Source of the DNA: CAVTOA01 sp963736285
Lineage (GTDB): Bacteria; Actinomycetota; Actinomycetes; Mycobacteriales; QHCE01
DNA: 64,000 bases
NCBI GenBank assembly: GCA_963736285.1
Contig: CAVTOA010000003.1
Coordinates: 992,001-1,056,000, forward strand
Direction of reading: 5' to 3'
This document shows, one piece after another, positions 42,892 through 51,768 of this stretch. Position 1 is the stretch's first letter. The number at the start of each line of letters is the position of its first letter. Below the pieces are notes generated by a model. It saw only the letters and a program-made list of their open reading frames with translations. It was not told where the DNA came from and made no database searches. Both the position numbers and the translations under genes were made by a program.

Positions 42892-44091
42892 CTACGCGAC
42901 AGTGTCCAGACGCAGATGCGTCCAGTGCAGGCCATCCGCCGAGACATAGTGCGCTCCGCCAGGTGACGTCGCGAGGTATGTCGAGAGCCCGGTCGGAGAA
43001 ATGCTGCTGATACGAGGAGCATCGGGCACGGCCTGGAAGGTTGCGCCGCCATCTCCACTGACTAATAGTGTCGAGTCGACCACGATCATGAGCTCGCCCG
43101 TGGAGGCCACCGCTGCGGCTGTGGGTGCCTGCGACAGTGCGGTCGTGGGCGTGACATCATTCCAGCTTTGCCCACCATTGTTGGTGGAAAGTATCTGTAT
43201 TGCTGCGGGGTTGGCGTTGGCTTCGGCATTGACTTCGCCGCCACCGCTGGTTGTTCCTCCGCACATAACAAGGTAGCCGTCAACGTTATTGAACGTGGGC
43301 GCATAGAACTTCTGGAGTGGTGCCGCTGACGCGAGGCTTGCCGTGTGCCAGCTCGCGCCTCCGTCGGAGCTGCTCACCACGATAGGGTCGCCGGAGGCGT
43401 TGGTGCCCGTGAGCCACAGCGCACCATGGCGGGACTGTACCCAGTCGGATGACGTGGGTCGTCCAAGCTCGGGAGAGTTTGCCAACCGCACCAAGGTGCC
43501 ATCGGGCAAGGTCGCCAAAATCCTGGTGGTCACACAGTGTGGGTCGACGCAGCGCGCGCTTACGAGTGCCGATTCAGGAACGGCACGGACAGTGCCGATG
43601 GGCTGATTTCCATATTCGGTCCAGGTGTGTCCCCGGTCGGCGCTGAACCAACGATGTTGTCGCGCTTCTACTAACACGCTGTTTTCACCGCTGGCGACCA
43701 AGTGCGGGTCTTGGACATGCGAGGCGGGGAACGGGTACCCACGCCAGGATTCTCCGCCGTCGCCGGTATTCCAGAGTTGGTACGAGCAGTTGCGTTGGCC
43801 GGTGTCGTCAGTAACGCAGTTAGGCACGAGCGCGTAACCATGCGATGCGGTAAAGGTAACCGCTGCGAGTGGTTTTTGGGCGCCGGCCGGAGATGGTGAG
43901 AGTCCAGATCGAGCTGAGTGGTAGGCGGTGATTCTCGCGTTGGTTTCGGGGACATCGCCGAAGCTTTGACTGGAAGCCCACGCGGCGATCGCGAGCGCTA
44001 AGACCGCGGCGATCGCGAGCGAGAGACCACGTACACCGCGTTGCTTGCCGGATCCGAGGGGGGGTTCGGACGTGGCATCCCGAGCAGACAT
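42892..44091 (-). CDS. Membrane-anchored BNR/Asp-box beta-propeller protein
   Basis: A 399-residue protein: cytoplasmic Ser/Gly/Pro N-terminus, one hydrophobic helix (about residues 25-42) and a large outside domain. It has at least four Asp-box-like motifs: NTGDGGESW, SADRGHTW, SSDGGASW and STNNGGQSW, with SGDGGATF as a fifth weaker one. These mark sialidase-like or photosynthesis-repair-like propellers. The catalytic Arg triad of sialidases is not evident, so enzymatic activity is doubtful. GGAGG is 4 bases before ATG at 44091. Confidence 0.75.
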   Translation of the reverse strand: MSARDATSEPPLGSGKQRGVRGLSLAIAAVLALAIAAWASSQSFGDVPETNARITAYHSARSGLSPSPAGAQKPLAAVTFTASHGYALVPNCVTDDTGQRNCSYQLWNTGDGGESWRGYPFPASHVQDPHLVASGENSVLVEARQHRWFSADRGHTWTEYGNQPIGTVRAVPESALVSARCVDPHCVTTRILATLPDGTLVRLANSPELGRPTSSDWVQSRHGALWLTGTNASGDPIVVSSSDGGASWHTASLASAAPLQKFYAPTFNNVDGYLVMCGGTTSGGGEVNAEANANPAAIQILSTNNGGQSWNDVTPTTALSQAPTAAAVASTGELMIVVDSTLLVSGDGGATFQAVPDAPRISSISPTGLSTYLATSPGGAHYVSADGLHWTHLRLDTVA

Positions 44092-44296
44092 CCGACCTCC
44101 GTCATAGCCCCCTGTGTGCCCGCTATAGCACAAATAGTAGTTTCTTCCGTTATCGACGCTTTGCCCGGAGATTAAACACTGCGAGCAACGGGAAATAGTA
44201 GGCGTCACAAGGCATAGCGCTCCGTCCCTCGGTTCGCCATCGGAGCGATCTACCTGCACAACGCGGATGGAAATGACCTCTGAGAGAATGCCAAAT

Positions 44297-45403
44297 ATGA
44301 GTGCCTCGAAGTCCACGACTCCAGAATCCGCAGCGGGGAACGGTCAGCCGAGTTCGTCTTCGTCCCCTTCGCGTTCGCTGCGCGTCCTTTCCGGCATTCA
44401 GCCCACCGCCGACTCCTTTCACCTAGGCAATTACCTGGGGGCACTTCGTAACTGGCCGACCATGCAGTACACCCACGATGGGTTTTATTGCGTCGTGGAT
44501 TTGCACGCCATCACCATGGGTCACGACCCAGAAAAACTCCGGCAGCGCACACGAGTTTCGGCTGCGCAACTCCTTGCCATCGGGATCGACCCCGTCCGCT
44601 CGACGCTGTTCATCCAGAGCCATGTCCCCGAGCACACTCAGCTGACGTGGGTTCTCTCCGGCATCACTGGGTATGGCGAGGCGAGCCGGATGACGCAGTT
44701 CAAGGACAAATCAGCCAAGAGGGGCGCCGATCGAGTCAGCGCTGGTCTTTTTACCTACCCGATCCTGATGGCCGCCGATATTCTGCTCTATCTCGCCGAT
44801 GCTGTTCCGGTCGGTGAGGATCAACGTCAGCATCTGGAGCTTGCGCGTGATCTTGCGCAGCGGTTCAATCACCAGTTTGGCGACACGTTTGTGGTCCCAG
44901 AAGGATTCATTCCTAAAGAGACCGCAAAGATCCTTGACCTGCAAGATCCCGCAATAAAGATGAGCAAGTCCGCGTCGAGCCCGCAAGGCATCATCGATCT
45001 ACTCGAAGCGCCAGCCTCGGTGGCCAAGAAAATTCGTTCCGCGGTCACCGATACGGGCCGAGAAGTCGTCTACGATCCCGCGCGGAAACCCGGCGTTTCC
45101 AATCTATTGACGATCTACAGCGCGTTGGCGGGTCGTTCGCTGGAGCAGCTTGAAAATGACTACCAAGGGCGTGGCTACGGCGACTTTAAGAAAGACCTCG
45201 CCGAGGTGGTTGTCGAAGCGCTCGCACCCATCCAACAGCGGACTCAGCACTATCTCAATGATCCGGCCGAATTGGACAGAGTCCTTGCCGAGGGTGCGAC
45301 TAAGGCGCGGGCGGTGTCTGCGCGCACCATCGCGACGGTATACGACCGGGTCGGTTTTCTCGCGCCGGCGACTGAGTCCCTGGCGCGGAGCGCGGGCCAC
45401 TAA
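44297..45403 (+). CDS. trpS: Tryptophanyl-tRNA synthetase
   Basis: A class I aminoacyl-tRNA synthetase of about 368 residues. The HIGH-like motif is SFHLGNYLG, the KMSKS loop is IKMSKSASSP, and GEDQRQHLELARDLAQRFN is typical of TrpRS. The N-terminal 30 residues are Ser-rich and not conserved. ATG at 44297 is chosen for GAGAGA about 9 bases before; ATGs at 44267 and 44288 are in frame too. The stop overlaps the next gene by one base. Confidence 0.95.
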   Translation: MSASKSTTPESAAGNGQPSSSSSPSRSLRVLSGIQPTADSFHLGNYLGALRNWPTMQYTHDGFYCVVDLHAITMGHDPEKLRQRTRVSAAQLLAIGIDPVRSTLFIQSHVPEHTQLTWVLSGITGYGEASRMTQFKDKSAKRGADRVSAGLFTYPILMAADILLYLADAVPVGEDQRQHLELARDLAQRFNHQFGDTFVVPEGFIPKETAKILDLQDPAIKMSKSASSPQGIIDLLEAPASVAKKIRSAVTDTGREVVYDPARKPGVSNLLTIYSALAGRSLEQLENDYQGRGYGDFKKDLAEVVVEALAPIQQRTQHYLNDPAELDRVLAEGATKARAVSARTIATVYDRVGFLAPATESLARSAGH

Positions 45404-45966
45404 TGCCGGAACAGCGTGGTTCGGGATCATCCCGCCCCGCCGAGCAGGTGCGCACGATTGGTGTCGCGATCCCCATCCCCGAGCCCTGGAATGCCCAGTT
45501 AGTCGCGGAGCGCCACCGCGCCGGCGACCTCATGGCGAGCCTGGTGCCACCACACGTCACCTTGCTGCCCCCCACTCATGTTCTGCTCGAGGACGAGTCG
45601 GCCGTGGAGGCCCATCTACGGGCGGCAGCCGCACACCAGAGCGCTTTCGAGATTCAGCTCAGGGGGTCGGGCACCTTCCGACCGATCACTGACGTGGTGT
45701 TTGTCGCGGTCGCGGCCGGCATTAGCGAATGCGAGCAACTCCAGACCGATATCCGCCATGGGCTACTGGCCCGAGAACTCCGGTATCCGTATCACCCTCA
45801 TGTCACGGTCGCGCACGACTTGCCGGCACCCAGCCTTGATGACGCTTTCGAGCGACTGGCGGATTTTGAAGCGCGCTTTTGGGTCTCGGCTTTCACTCTG
45901 TTTATGCATGGCGAAGATGGTCGTTGGCGGCCGGAGCAGGAGTTTACGTTCGACGATAAGCGGTAA
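45403..45966 (+). CDS. 2'-5' RNA ligase/cyclic phosphodiesterase family protein
   Basis: A 187-residue LigT-like 2H phosphoesterase. The two catalytic HxT motifs are PPHVTLLPP (about residues 49-57) and YHPHVTVAHDL (about 130-140). Members open 2',3'-cyclic phosphates or act on tRNA intermediates; the substrate here is unknown. It overlaps trpS by one base and is co-transcribed with it. Confidence 0.87.
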   Translation: MPEQRGSGSSRPAEQVRTIGVAIPIPEPWNAQLVAERHRAGDLMASLVPPHVTLLPPTHVLLEDESAVEAHLRAAAAHQSAFEIQLRGSGTFRPITDVVFVAVAAGISECEQLQTDIRHGLLARELRYPYHPHVTVAHDLPAPSLDDAFERLADFEARFWVSAFTLFMHGEDGRWRPEQEFTFDDKR

Positions 45967-46081
45967 CGTCCCTACCCATAGGCGGGATGCTCTGACACGC
46001 TGGCGGATGCGGCCCGTCGTATCTGGACAGTCGTGTGAGGACCTTGACTAAGAGTCAGCGCATCGGCGGGTGGAGGGCACA

Positions 46082-47095
46082 ATGAGCGCGATACGGCAGC
46101 GTTTTGATCGGACAAAGACGTGGGCTATCGCAACTTACGCGCGGGCGCGACGTCGATTCCCGTGGCTGGAGCACTTCGCCCGTGCCGTGACTCGGTTTAG
46201 TGACACTCGTGCGAACCGTCTGGCAGCCGCGCTCACCTATACCAGCTTTCTCGCGGTGTTTCCGGTGCTGCTATTGGGGTTTGCGATCCTCGGCTTTGTC
46301 CTCAACGGAAACCCCGCCGCCCTCGCCAAGGTGACCGACTATCTACACGACAACATCCCCACCGTGCGAATCGATTCCATTACCAATGCGAGGTTCGCGG
46401 CTGGGGTGGTGGGTGCACTGGGTGTGCTCTACACCGGGGTGGGCTGGGTGGAGGCGGTGCGCGGCTCGGTCCGTGCCGTCTGGCAGAAACCAGAAGATCC
46501 TGAGCGGCTGGTCGTTGCTAAAGCCCTCGATGTCGTCGCCATGATCGGTCTTGGCTTTCTTCTCCTGGTCTCCATGTTGATCACGTTTGCTTTAAGCGCG
46601 GCTTTCCATTGGGTGTTTTCCGGGGTGTTGTGGTCCACCGCCGCGTCGGTCCTATTGGGAATCACGAGTTTCGCGTTGGGTGTGTTTACTAACGTGCTGT
46701 TGCTAGGTGCACTGCTCTCGGCGCTACCCCGGCTCCGGATGCGTTTTAAACGCCTGTTTGGGCCAGCACTACTCGGCGGCATCGGTCTGGAGCTACTGAA
46801 AACGTTCGGCCAGCTGCTCCTTAGCCATACTGTGGAGAATCCCGCCTATGGCGTGGTGGCTACGGCCGTCGGTATTCTGTTATTCCTCAACTTCTTCAAC
46901 AAGCTGCTGTTTTTCTGTGCGGCACTGACCGCTACTAGCTTGACGGGGGAGGTGGCGGAGCGGCCCCGGCGGTGGCTGTTGCTTTTTGCTCGCTCGTCGG
47001 ATTCTTCGGGGGGTTCTCCGCGTTCTTGGGGCCAGGCTTCCGTAGCCCGCGCCAAGCCACAAACAAAAGCCCTACCACCATCATCGCCCCAATGA
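46082..47095 (+). CDS. YihY/virulence factor BrkB family membrane protein
   Basis: A 337-residue protein with six helices. N-terminal RLAAALTYTSFLAVFPVLLLG and C-terminal GVVATAVGILLFLNFFNKLLFFCAALTA are typical of the family, whose function is unknown (it was once thought to be RNase BN). ATG at 46082 follows GGAGGG by 5 bases. The C-terminal 50 residues lie in a 161-base antisense overlap with the DD-carboxypeptidase gene. Confidence 0.9.
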   Translation: MSAIRQRFDRTKTWAIATYARARRRFPWLEHFARAVTRFSDTRANRLAAALTYTSFLAVFPVLLLGFAILGFVLNGNPAALAKVTDYLHDNIPTVRIDSITNARFAAGVVGALGVLYTGVGWVEAVRGSVRAVWQKPEDPERLVVAKALDVVAMIGLGFLLLVSMLITFALSAAFHWVFSGVLWSTAASVLLGITSFALGVFTNVLLLGALLSALPRLRMRFKRLFGPALLGGIGLELLKTFGQLLLSHTVENPAYGVVATAVGILLFLNFFNKLLFFCAALTATSLTGEVAERPRRWLLLFARSSDSSGGSPRSWGQASVARAKPQTKALPPSSPQ

Positions 47096-48275
47096 TGATC
47101 GCCATGGTTGCCGCTGAGTGACGACGAGCCACCGCCATAGCCGCTTTGTTCTGAGCTGATGGGCTAGCGGGGACATGCTGTTTGTCGGTGACCGTAGCTT
47201 TTGGACGGACGAGCTGCCCCACGCCCTTTGTGTCTGAAGGCAGTGCGAAAGCCCAGTCCAGCAGCGCGCTTGCCTGGCGCCATAACGGGTAAGGGCGGTT
47301 CTCGCCATCGAGCATGGTGACGACCAACCGTCGGCCGTTCTGCTCGGCCGCGCCCATGTAGGTGTGGCGGGCCAGGTCGGTGAACCCGGTCTTGCCTCCG
47401 AGCGCACCGGGGTAGTTCGTGAGTAGAGCATTGTCGTTTTGAATCTGGAACGCTGGATAATTCTGCTGCGCGGGAATGTCGGCGCGTTCGGTTGAGGTGT
47501 ACTGCGAAAAGTCTTTCCGGGCAAACAGTGCTCGAGCGATCAGCGCGAGATCGTAGGCAGAGGTCGCCTGCCCTTTACCGTCCAAACCAGACGGTGTTAC
47601 CGCGTGCGTGTCGAGCGCATTGAGCTTAGCCGCCATGGCGTTCATGTCTTTGAGCGTTCCGGCTACGCCGCGAGAACCTCCCGCAACACGTGCCAACACG
47701 TTCGCCGCATCATTGCCCGAGACCAACAGAAGCCCGAGTAGCAGTGTCTGAGCCGAATACGTCCCACCCTCGACCAGGCCTACCGCCGAGCTGCCAGCCT
47801 CGAATTTCAGGTCGTCCGCGGTAACGGTGATTTGTTGATTTGGGGTGAGTTTAGGCAGCACCGTAAGGACATTGAGCAATTTGAGAGTGCTCGCTGGGGC
47901 GTAGCGAACGTGGGGTGCACATGCCGCGACCACGGCGCCGGAATCGAGATCGGCAACGATCCAGCTGTGGCTGGCCAGCCTGGTCGTCACTGACGGGGGC
48001 AGCTGCTGCTCTTTGGGAAGCAGCAAACCATCACCGGTCATTCTCGGGCCGCCGATGGGCTCGGCCGTCTGCTTGATAGGGGGTTGGCTTGGCTGAACCG
48101 GGGTCGACTCTGACACCTGGCGTGACGACGCCTCGGTCATGGGGCACGGAACAGGGGCTTCATCAGCCCAGGCCGGTGTTGCCGACAACAGAGATAGAAA
48201 CGTCATGGGTGTAAGCAGAGCAACCAGCAAAGTAGCCAAGACGATGCTGAACGCCCCCCGCAGGTGGGATGCCAT
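46935..48275 (-). CDS. D-alanyl-D-alanine carboxypeptidase, S11 family
   Basis: A 446-residue penicillin-binding protein (DacA-like, PBP5 class) that trims the terminal D-Ala of peptidoglycan stems. Signal helix about residues 5-30, SxxK in APASTLKLLN, SxN in SGNDAAN, KTG in GGKTGFTDLA, and a C-terminal helix (AIIIGAMMVVGLLFVAW) followed by a Pro-rich tail. ATG at 48275 gives a normal signal peptide; no strong ribosome site. The 3' end overlaps the convergent YihY gene. Confidence 0.93.
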   Translation of the reverse strand: MASHLRGAFSIVLATLLVALLTPMTFLSLLSATPAWADEAPVPCPMTEASSRQVSESTPVQPSQPPIKQTAEPIGGPRMTGDGLLLPKEQQLPPSVTTRLASHSWIVADLDSGAVVAACAPHVRYAPASTLKLLNVLTVLPKLTPNQQITVTADDLKFEAGSSAVGLVEGGTYSAQTLLLGLLLVSGNDAANVLARVAGGSRGVAGTLKDMNAMAAKLNALDTHAVTPSGLDGKGQATSAYDLALIARALFARKDFSQYTSTERADIPAQQNYPAFQIQNDNALLTNYPGALGGKTGFTDLARHTYMGAAEQNGRRLVVTMLDGENRPYPLWRQASALLDWAFALPSDTKGVGQLVRPKATVTDKQHVPASPSAQNKAAMAVARRHSAATMAIIIGAMMVVGLLFVAWRGLRKPGPKNAENPPKNPTSEQKATATAGAAPPPPPSS

Positions 48276-48304
48276 GGTGATGCGGGGTGGCTGGCAACCG
48301 CGGG

Positions 48305-48682
48305 TCACTGTGCCATGGAGGGATCGAAGGTCAGAATGACGAGAGTGCCAAGCACTAACGCGGTGCCGCCTATCAATGCCACGATCGCCTTTCCCCATAA
48401 CGTGCCAGTAGTACGAGAGCTATGTGCGTTCAATGCCGCATAAAGGGCGAGTACCCCGTGCGGTATACCCAGCCATAGCAAAGCCAAATCCCACGTTTGC
48501 CACAACGGATTTGACCATCTGCCCGCCATATAGGCGAACCCGAAGCGGCTTAGGCCGTCGCCGCCCATGGTTATCGTGGCGAGCGTGCCCAGTGCGAGTA
48601 CCGCGAGTAGCGCCCCTGACAAGCGCATTGCCACTGCTCGTCCGGGTGCGACAGTGTCCTTTGGTTCGTCGGCCGACATCAC
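48305..48682 (-). CDS. sdhD: Succinate dehydrogenase membrane anchor subunit, divergent
   Basis: A 125-residue three-helix membrane anchor. FAYMAGRWSNPLWQTWDLALLWL (split helix 2 region) and LGTLVILTFDPSM at the end match actinobacterial SdhD. In the first helix the usual LGHLF His is Thr (VLALGTLATIT), so the heme/quinone site may differ. It overlaps sdhC by four bases. The genes for the flavoprotein and iron-sulfur subunits, normally next, are absent; the DD-carboxypeptidase follows. Confidence 0.82.
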   Translation of the reverse strand: MMSADEPKDTVAPGRAVAMRLSGALLAVLALGTLATITMGGDGLSRFGFAYMAGRWSNPLWQTWDLALLWLGIPHGVLALYAALNAHSSRTTGTLWGKAIVALIGGTALVLGTLVILTFDPSMAQ

Positions 48683-49143
48683 GATTTTCCGAAAAACTCA
48701 AGCAGCGTGTGCCGCGTGATGAGATAGGTGCCGCACACCATGAGCGCCAGCCACAACACGCTGGCCACAGTCACGAGCGCGCGTTGATTGCGCGCACCCC
48801 AGGAGGTGAGGTCGGCGAGCGCGATACGCACCGCGTGCAGTGCGTGAAACAGCACGGCGGCAAAGAGGATTACGGCCCCTACGACGCCCAAGGGGCCTTG
48901 CGGGTAGCCCACGGCGGTGTTGAATGCGTCGGGCGAGACACGTAATAGCGACCCCACGGTGACGCACACCAGGATGAACAAAAACACCCCTAGACCGGTA
49001 ATTCGAAAGGCCACTCGCGTCCATTGCGGATCGGCCGCTGGGTCGTAACCAACAGCGGCTGGAGCGGCGCCGGCGGAAGACGTCGCATCGCTGTGGGCCG
49101 CGTCGTCTGCTGGCGCCGGGGTGGGATGTGATGTGCGAGGCAC
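48679..49143 (-). CDS. sdhC: Succinate dehydrogenase cytochrome b subunit, divergent
   Basis: A 154-residue protein with an Ala/Pro-rich start and three helices. RITGLGVFLFILV, SLLRVSPDAFNTAV and AVLFHALHAVRIALADL match SdhC, the last with the likely heme His. The common FVHVLD His in helix 1 is replaced (ILVCVT). GTG at 49143 is preferred to TTG at 49149 because a TACCAT box is 6 bases upstream. Confidence 0.82.
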   Translation of the reverse strand: MPRTSHPTPAPADDAAHSDATSSAGAAPAAVGYDPAADPQWTRVAFRITGLGVFLFILVCVTVGSLLRVSPDAFNTAVGYPQGPLGVVGAVILFAAVLFHALHAVRIALADLTSWGARNQRALVTVASVLWLALMVCGTYLITRHTLLEFFGKS

Positions 49144-49149
49144 GTGCAA

Positions 49150-49155
49150 ATGGTA
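49150..49155 (-). promoter_or_regulatory. Putative -10 box of sdhC
   Basis: TACCAT on the minus strand followed by 6 bases and the GTG at 49143; leaderless layout. Confidence 0.45.
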
Positions 49156-49166
49156 TCGAGAGCGGA

Positions 49167-49997
49167 TCAGCGCGTTCGCGGGCCGTCTGGATCACCTGGA
49201 TGTGCTGGGGTTTCCGGGTCCTTGCTGGCCGGAGCTTCCTCGGATGGGGTAGCGCTTTTTTGACCCTCGCGTTTTTTCTGTGTCTCACCCGTGGCGTCGC
49301 GACGACGCTCGCCCACGCCGTGCCCGTCACTCCGCGGCTGGGATGCGCTCGATGCGGGCGCTTCGATGGGGCGACCGAGTGCGCCCAGGAGATATTCCTG
49401 GAGTGCCTGGGCGGCTACTGCGGTCTCGGCGGCGGCCTCGTCCAACAGTTGCTTATTGTGACTCAACAAACCTTGTGCGGGGCCGAGTTCCAATGCTCCT
49501 AACACGACGGACGAGGGCAGCGAGGTAGCCGCTGCGGCCAAGTGCGATCTGGCGGTAGCTACTTGACCGCTTGCTTGTGCCAGTGTCTCTGGTCGCAGCA
49601 GTTTCTGGCAGCCGTTCACAAACAGGGAGAGCGAGCGCACATTCTCTTCAGGGTTTGCCGGAATGGTGCCCGGCCGACCGCCCTCCCAGCTGGCGACCGT
49701 CGGCGAGACCGTTCCGGCGCCATTGTGTGCGAGGTGTGTGCTGGACCGAGCGATGGCGGCGGCGCTGAGGTCGAGCGATCGTGAGAGGAGCCGTTCCACG
49801 TGGCGTAGCGCTGCGATGGCCCGACTGGGCTGTCCCCAGGCCGAGCCGCCCAAGCCTCGCTCGAGCGCCGGGGCTAGCCTGTTGGTGGTATCGCGCAGCG
49901 CCGATACCCATCCAAGCGAGGGCAAGGATGCCAACGCAGAGCGAACTCGTGCGGCGTATTCCGCGGTTTGCTGGGCGTTTTCGGGCGGGCGAGTCAT
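49167..49997 (-). CDS. Conserved-looking helical protein of unknown function
   Basis: A 276-residue protein, largely alpha-helical and Ala/Leu/Ser-rich (LPSLGWVSALRDTTNRLAPALERGL, LRHVERLLSRSLDLSAAAI), with a disordered charged C-terminus of about 60 residues rich in Pro, Ser, Asp and Arg. No signal or membrane helix. I do not recognise the family. ATG at 49997 is chosen because TACCGT lies 6 bases before it; the frame stays open to 50090 with a GTG. It is divergent from the bmp lipoprotein gene. Confidence 0.68.
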   Translation of the reverse strand: MTRPPENAQQTAEYAARVRSALASLPSLGWVSALRDTTNRLAPALERGLGGSAWGQPSRAIAALRHVERLLSRSLDLSAAAIARSSTHLAHNGAGTVSPTVASWEGGRPGTIPANPEENVRSLSLFVNGCQKLLRPETLAQASGQVATARSHLAAAATSLPSSVVLGALELGPAQGLLSHNKQLLDEAAAETAVAAQALQEYLLGALGRPIEAPASSASQPRSDGHGVGERRRDATGETQKKREGQKSATPSEEAPASKDPETPAHPGDPDGPRTR

Positions 49998-50003
49998 GGC
50001 GAG

Positions 50004-50009
50004 ACGGTA
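50004..50009 (-). promoter_or_regulatory. Putative -10 box of the helical protein gene
   Basis: TACCGT on the minus strand, 6 bases before the ATG at 49997; leaderless layout. Confidence 0.4.
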
Positions 50010-50153
50010 ACGCAACGCGGTGTGGTCGCTTGTTCGCGACAGGCGACTCAGATCCGGGCGGGCTCGCACGGTGCTTATGGCTGACGTCACTACGTCGAGG
50101 CGGTCAGTTAAGTGGTCAGAACACGGCGTTGGTCGCGGCGAGAGGGGACTGTC

Positions 50154-51197
50154 TTGCGTTCGGTGCGTGGGGTTCGATTCGCGGCCGCGGTGTTGGTCGC
50201 CTGCCTTGGTCTTGCCGCCTGCGGCTCACAACATTCTGACGCCGGCTCGTCCGCCGCGAGTCTTAATGTCGGCATAGCGCTCGACACGGGTGGAATCGGA
50301 GATAAAGGCATCAACGATCTTGCCGATTCTGGCTTCTACCAGGCGAGAACAAAGCTGGGCGCGCACGGACGCGAAGCCACCCCGCAGCTATCTGGCACGG
50401 ACCGCGCGACTGTCCTCACGTCGCTTTCCGCACACCACAATCCGGTTATTGCGGTCGGGAGTGAGTATGCCAAGAGCTTGACAGCCGTTGCCCCCAAGCA
50501 GCCTAAAACCAACTACGCCATCGTGAACGACGGCAGCGTGCGGGCGGACAATGTCGCAAACCTTGAGTTCGCGGTCGAACAAGGCAGCTATTTAGTGGGA
50601 ATGGCCGCCGCTCTAAAATCAACCAGTGGTCACCTCGGGTTTATCGGTGCCACGCACAGCGCCGAGGTTGACCGCTATCTGGCAGGTTTCAGAGCGGGGG
50701 CGCTGGCCGTCGATGCTCATGCCGCCGTCGATGTGTCGTACCTCTCGGACAAAGACGATGGCTCCGGATTCAACGCCCCCGAGGCGGCACGATCTGCCGC
50801 GACCACCATGCTGGATCACGGAGTCGACGCCATTTATCACGATGCCGGCGACAGCAGCGCGGGTCTTTTGGAAGCCGTGGTGGCAGCTCGGGAGAGTGGC
50901 AAAAGGAACGTGTGGGCGATCGGGTCGGGCCAGAACGAGTACCTCACGGCTAGTCAGAGCGCGAAGAAAGTCATTCTCACCTCCATGGTGTTGCAGGCCG
51001 ATGTGGCGATCTACCAATTCATCAAAGAATTCGCTCGTGGTGACAAGCACAGCGGTGTGCGGATGTACACGGTGAAAGACAAAGCGGTGAGCTACAGCAA
51101 ATTTGGTGGATATCTCAGCTCTAAGGCCGAAGCCAAAATCGACCGCGCCGCGAAACATATTGCTGACGGCACGATCTCGGTGCCCACAACGGTGTAG
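50154..51197 (+). CDS. BMP-family nucleoside-binding lipoprotein
   Basis: A 347-residue substrate-binding lipoprotein of the basic membrane protein (PnrA-like) family, usually the nucleoside receptor of an ABC importer. The signal ends in the lipobox LGLAAC. Then come NVGIALDTGGIGDKGINDLA, the ligand loop region and GVDAIYHDAGDSSAGLLEA. TTG at 50154 follows GAGAGGGG; GTG at 50163 is possible. ATP-binding and permease genes normally follow and precede cdd; here an IS-rich island lies between, so the receptor is an orphan in this window. Confidence 0.88.
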   Translation: MRSVRGVRFAAAVLVACLGLAACGSQHSDAGSSAASLNVGIALDTGGIGDKGINDLADSGFYQARTKLGAHGREATPQLSGTDRATVLTSLSAHHNPVIAVGSEYAKSLTAVAPKQPKTNYAIVNDGSVRADNVANLEFAVEQGSYLVGMAAALKSTSGHLGFIGATHSAEVDRYLAGFRAGALAVDAHAAVDVSYLSDKDDGSGFNAPEAARSAATTMLDHGVDAIYHDAGDSSAGLLEAVVAARESGKRNVWAIGSGQNEYLTASQSAKKVILTSMVLQADVAIYQFIKEFARGDKHSGVRMYTVKDKAVSYSKFGGYLSSKAEAKIDRAAKHIADGTISVPTTV

Positions 51198-51337
51198 CAA
51201 CACGATGATGGGTGAGCAGTGCTGAGCAGTGCAATCTAATTCGGGCGAATAAACCTCTTGGCTACTCTTTGTAGTGCATTGTTGCAGCTGGGCTCCTAGG
51301 AGTGCCGCGCCGTACCGTCACGTAATTAAGGAAGGCA

Positions 51338-51768
51338 ATGTCTGATGCACCCGTTAGCTTTCCCAATTTCGATCAGCTGATGGAGTCCGTGGTGGCGGAG
51401 CTCTTACAACCATTACCCCCCAGACAGGATGGTTCTACCCTTTTAGAAGCAGCTGACGAGCGGAAAAAACGTGACCTCATTTATAAAGAGAAGTCACACC
51501 GGCTGTTCGACTGGCGTTTGGGCAAAGCGCCTCTTTCCGAGACTGATGGGAGGAGAGATAGCGCGGTATTTTTCTGCTGAGGCCCTACAAGCGGCTGTTG
51601 CTACGTTGGCGTCACATTTCACCGATTCGCGTTACTCATTGCTGCGGCCCTGGAAACCCGAGAACCTTGCCGAACAATTGCCGGTTTTCAACGGCACTGG
51701 AAAAGGGTGCACACTATTCGTCGAAAGTGCTTGCGGCAGAACACATTTGACGAAATTTCTAACGCAGT
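51338..51768 (+). pseudogene. 5' remnant of an unknown gene, frame-broken and cut by IS copy 1
   Basis: AAGGAAGG precedes an ATG and a first frame of 80 codons (MSDAPVSFPNFDQLMESVVA on). The sense continues in a second frame (GGEIARYFSAEALQAAVATL to PVFNGTGKG) and then a third (CLRQNTFDEISNAV), where the IS sits. Joining both sides of the IS at its AGT duplication restores the third frame across the site. I do not recognise the family. Base composition is lower in GC than the surrounding core. Confidence 0.55.
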
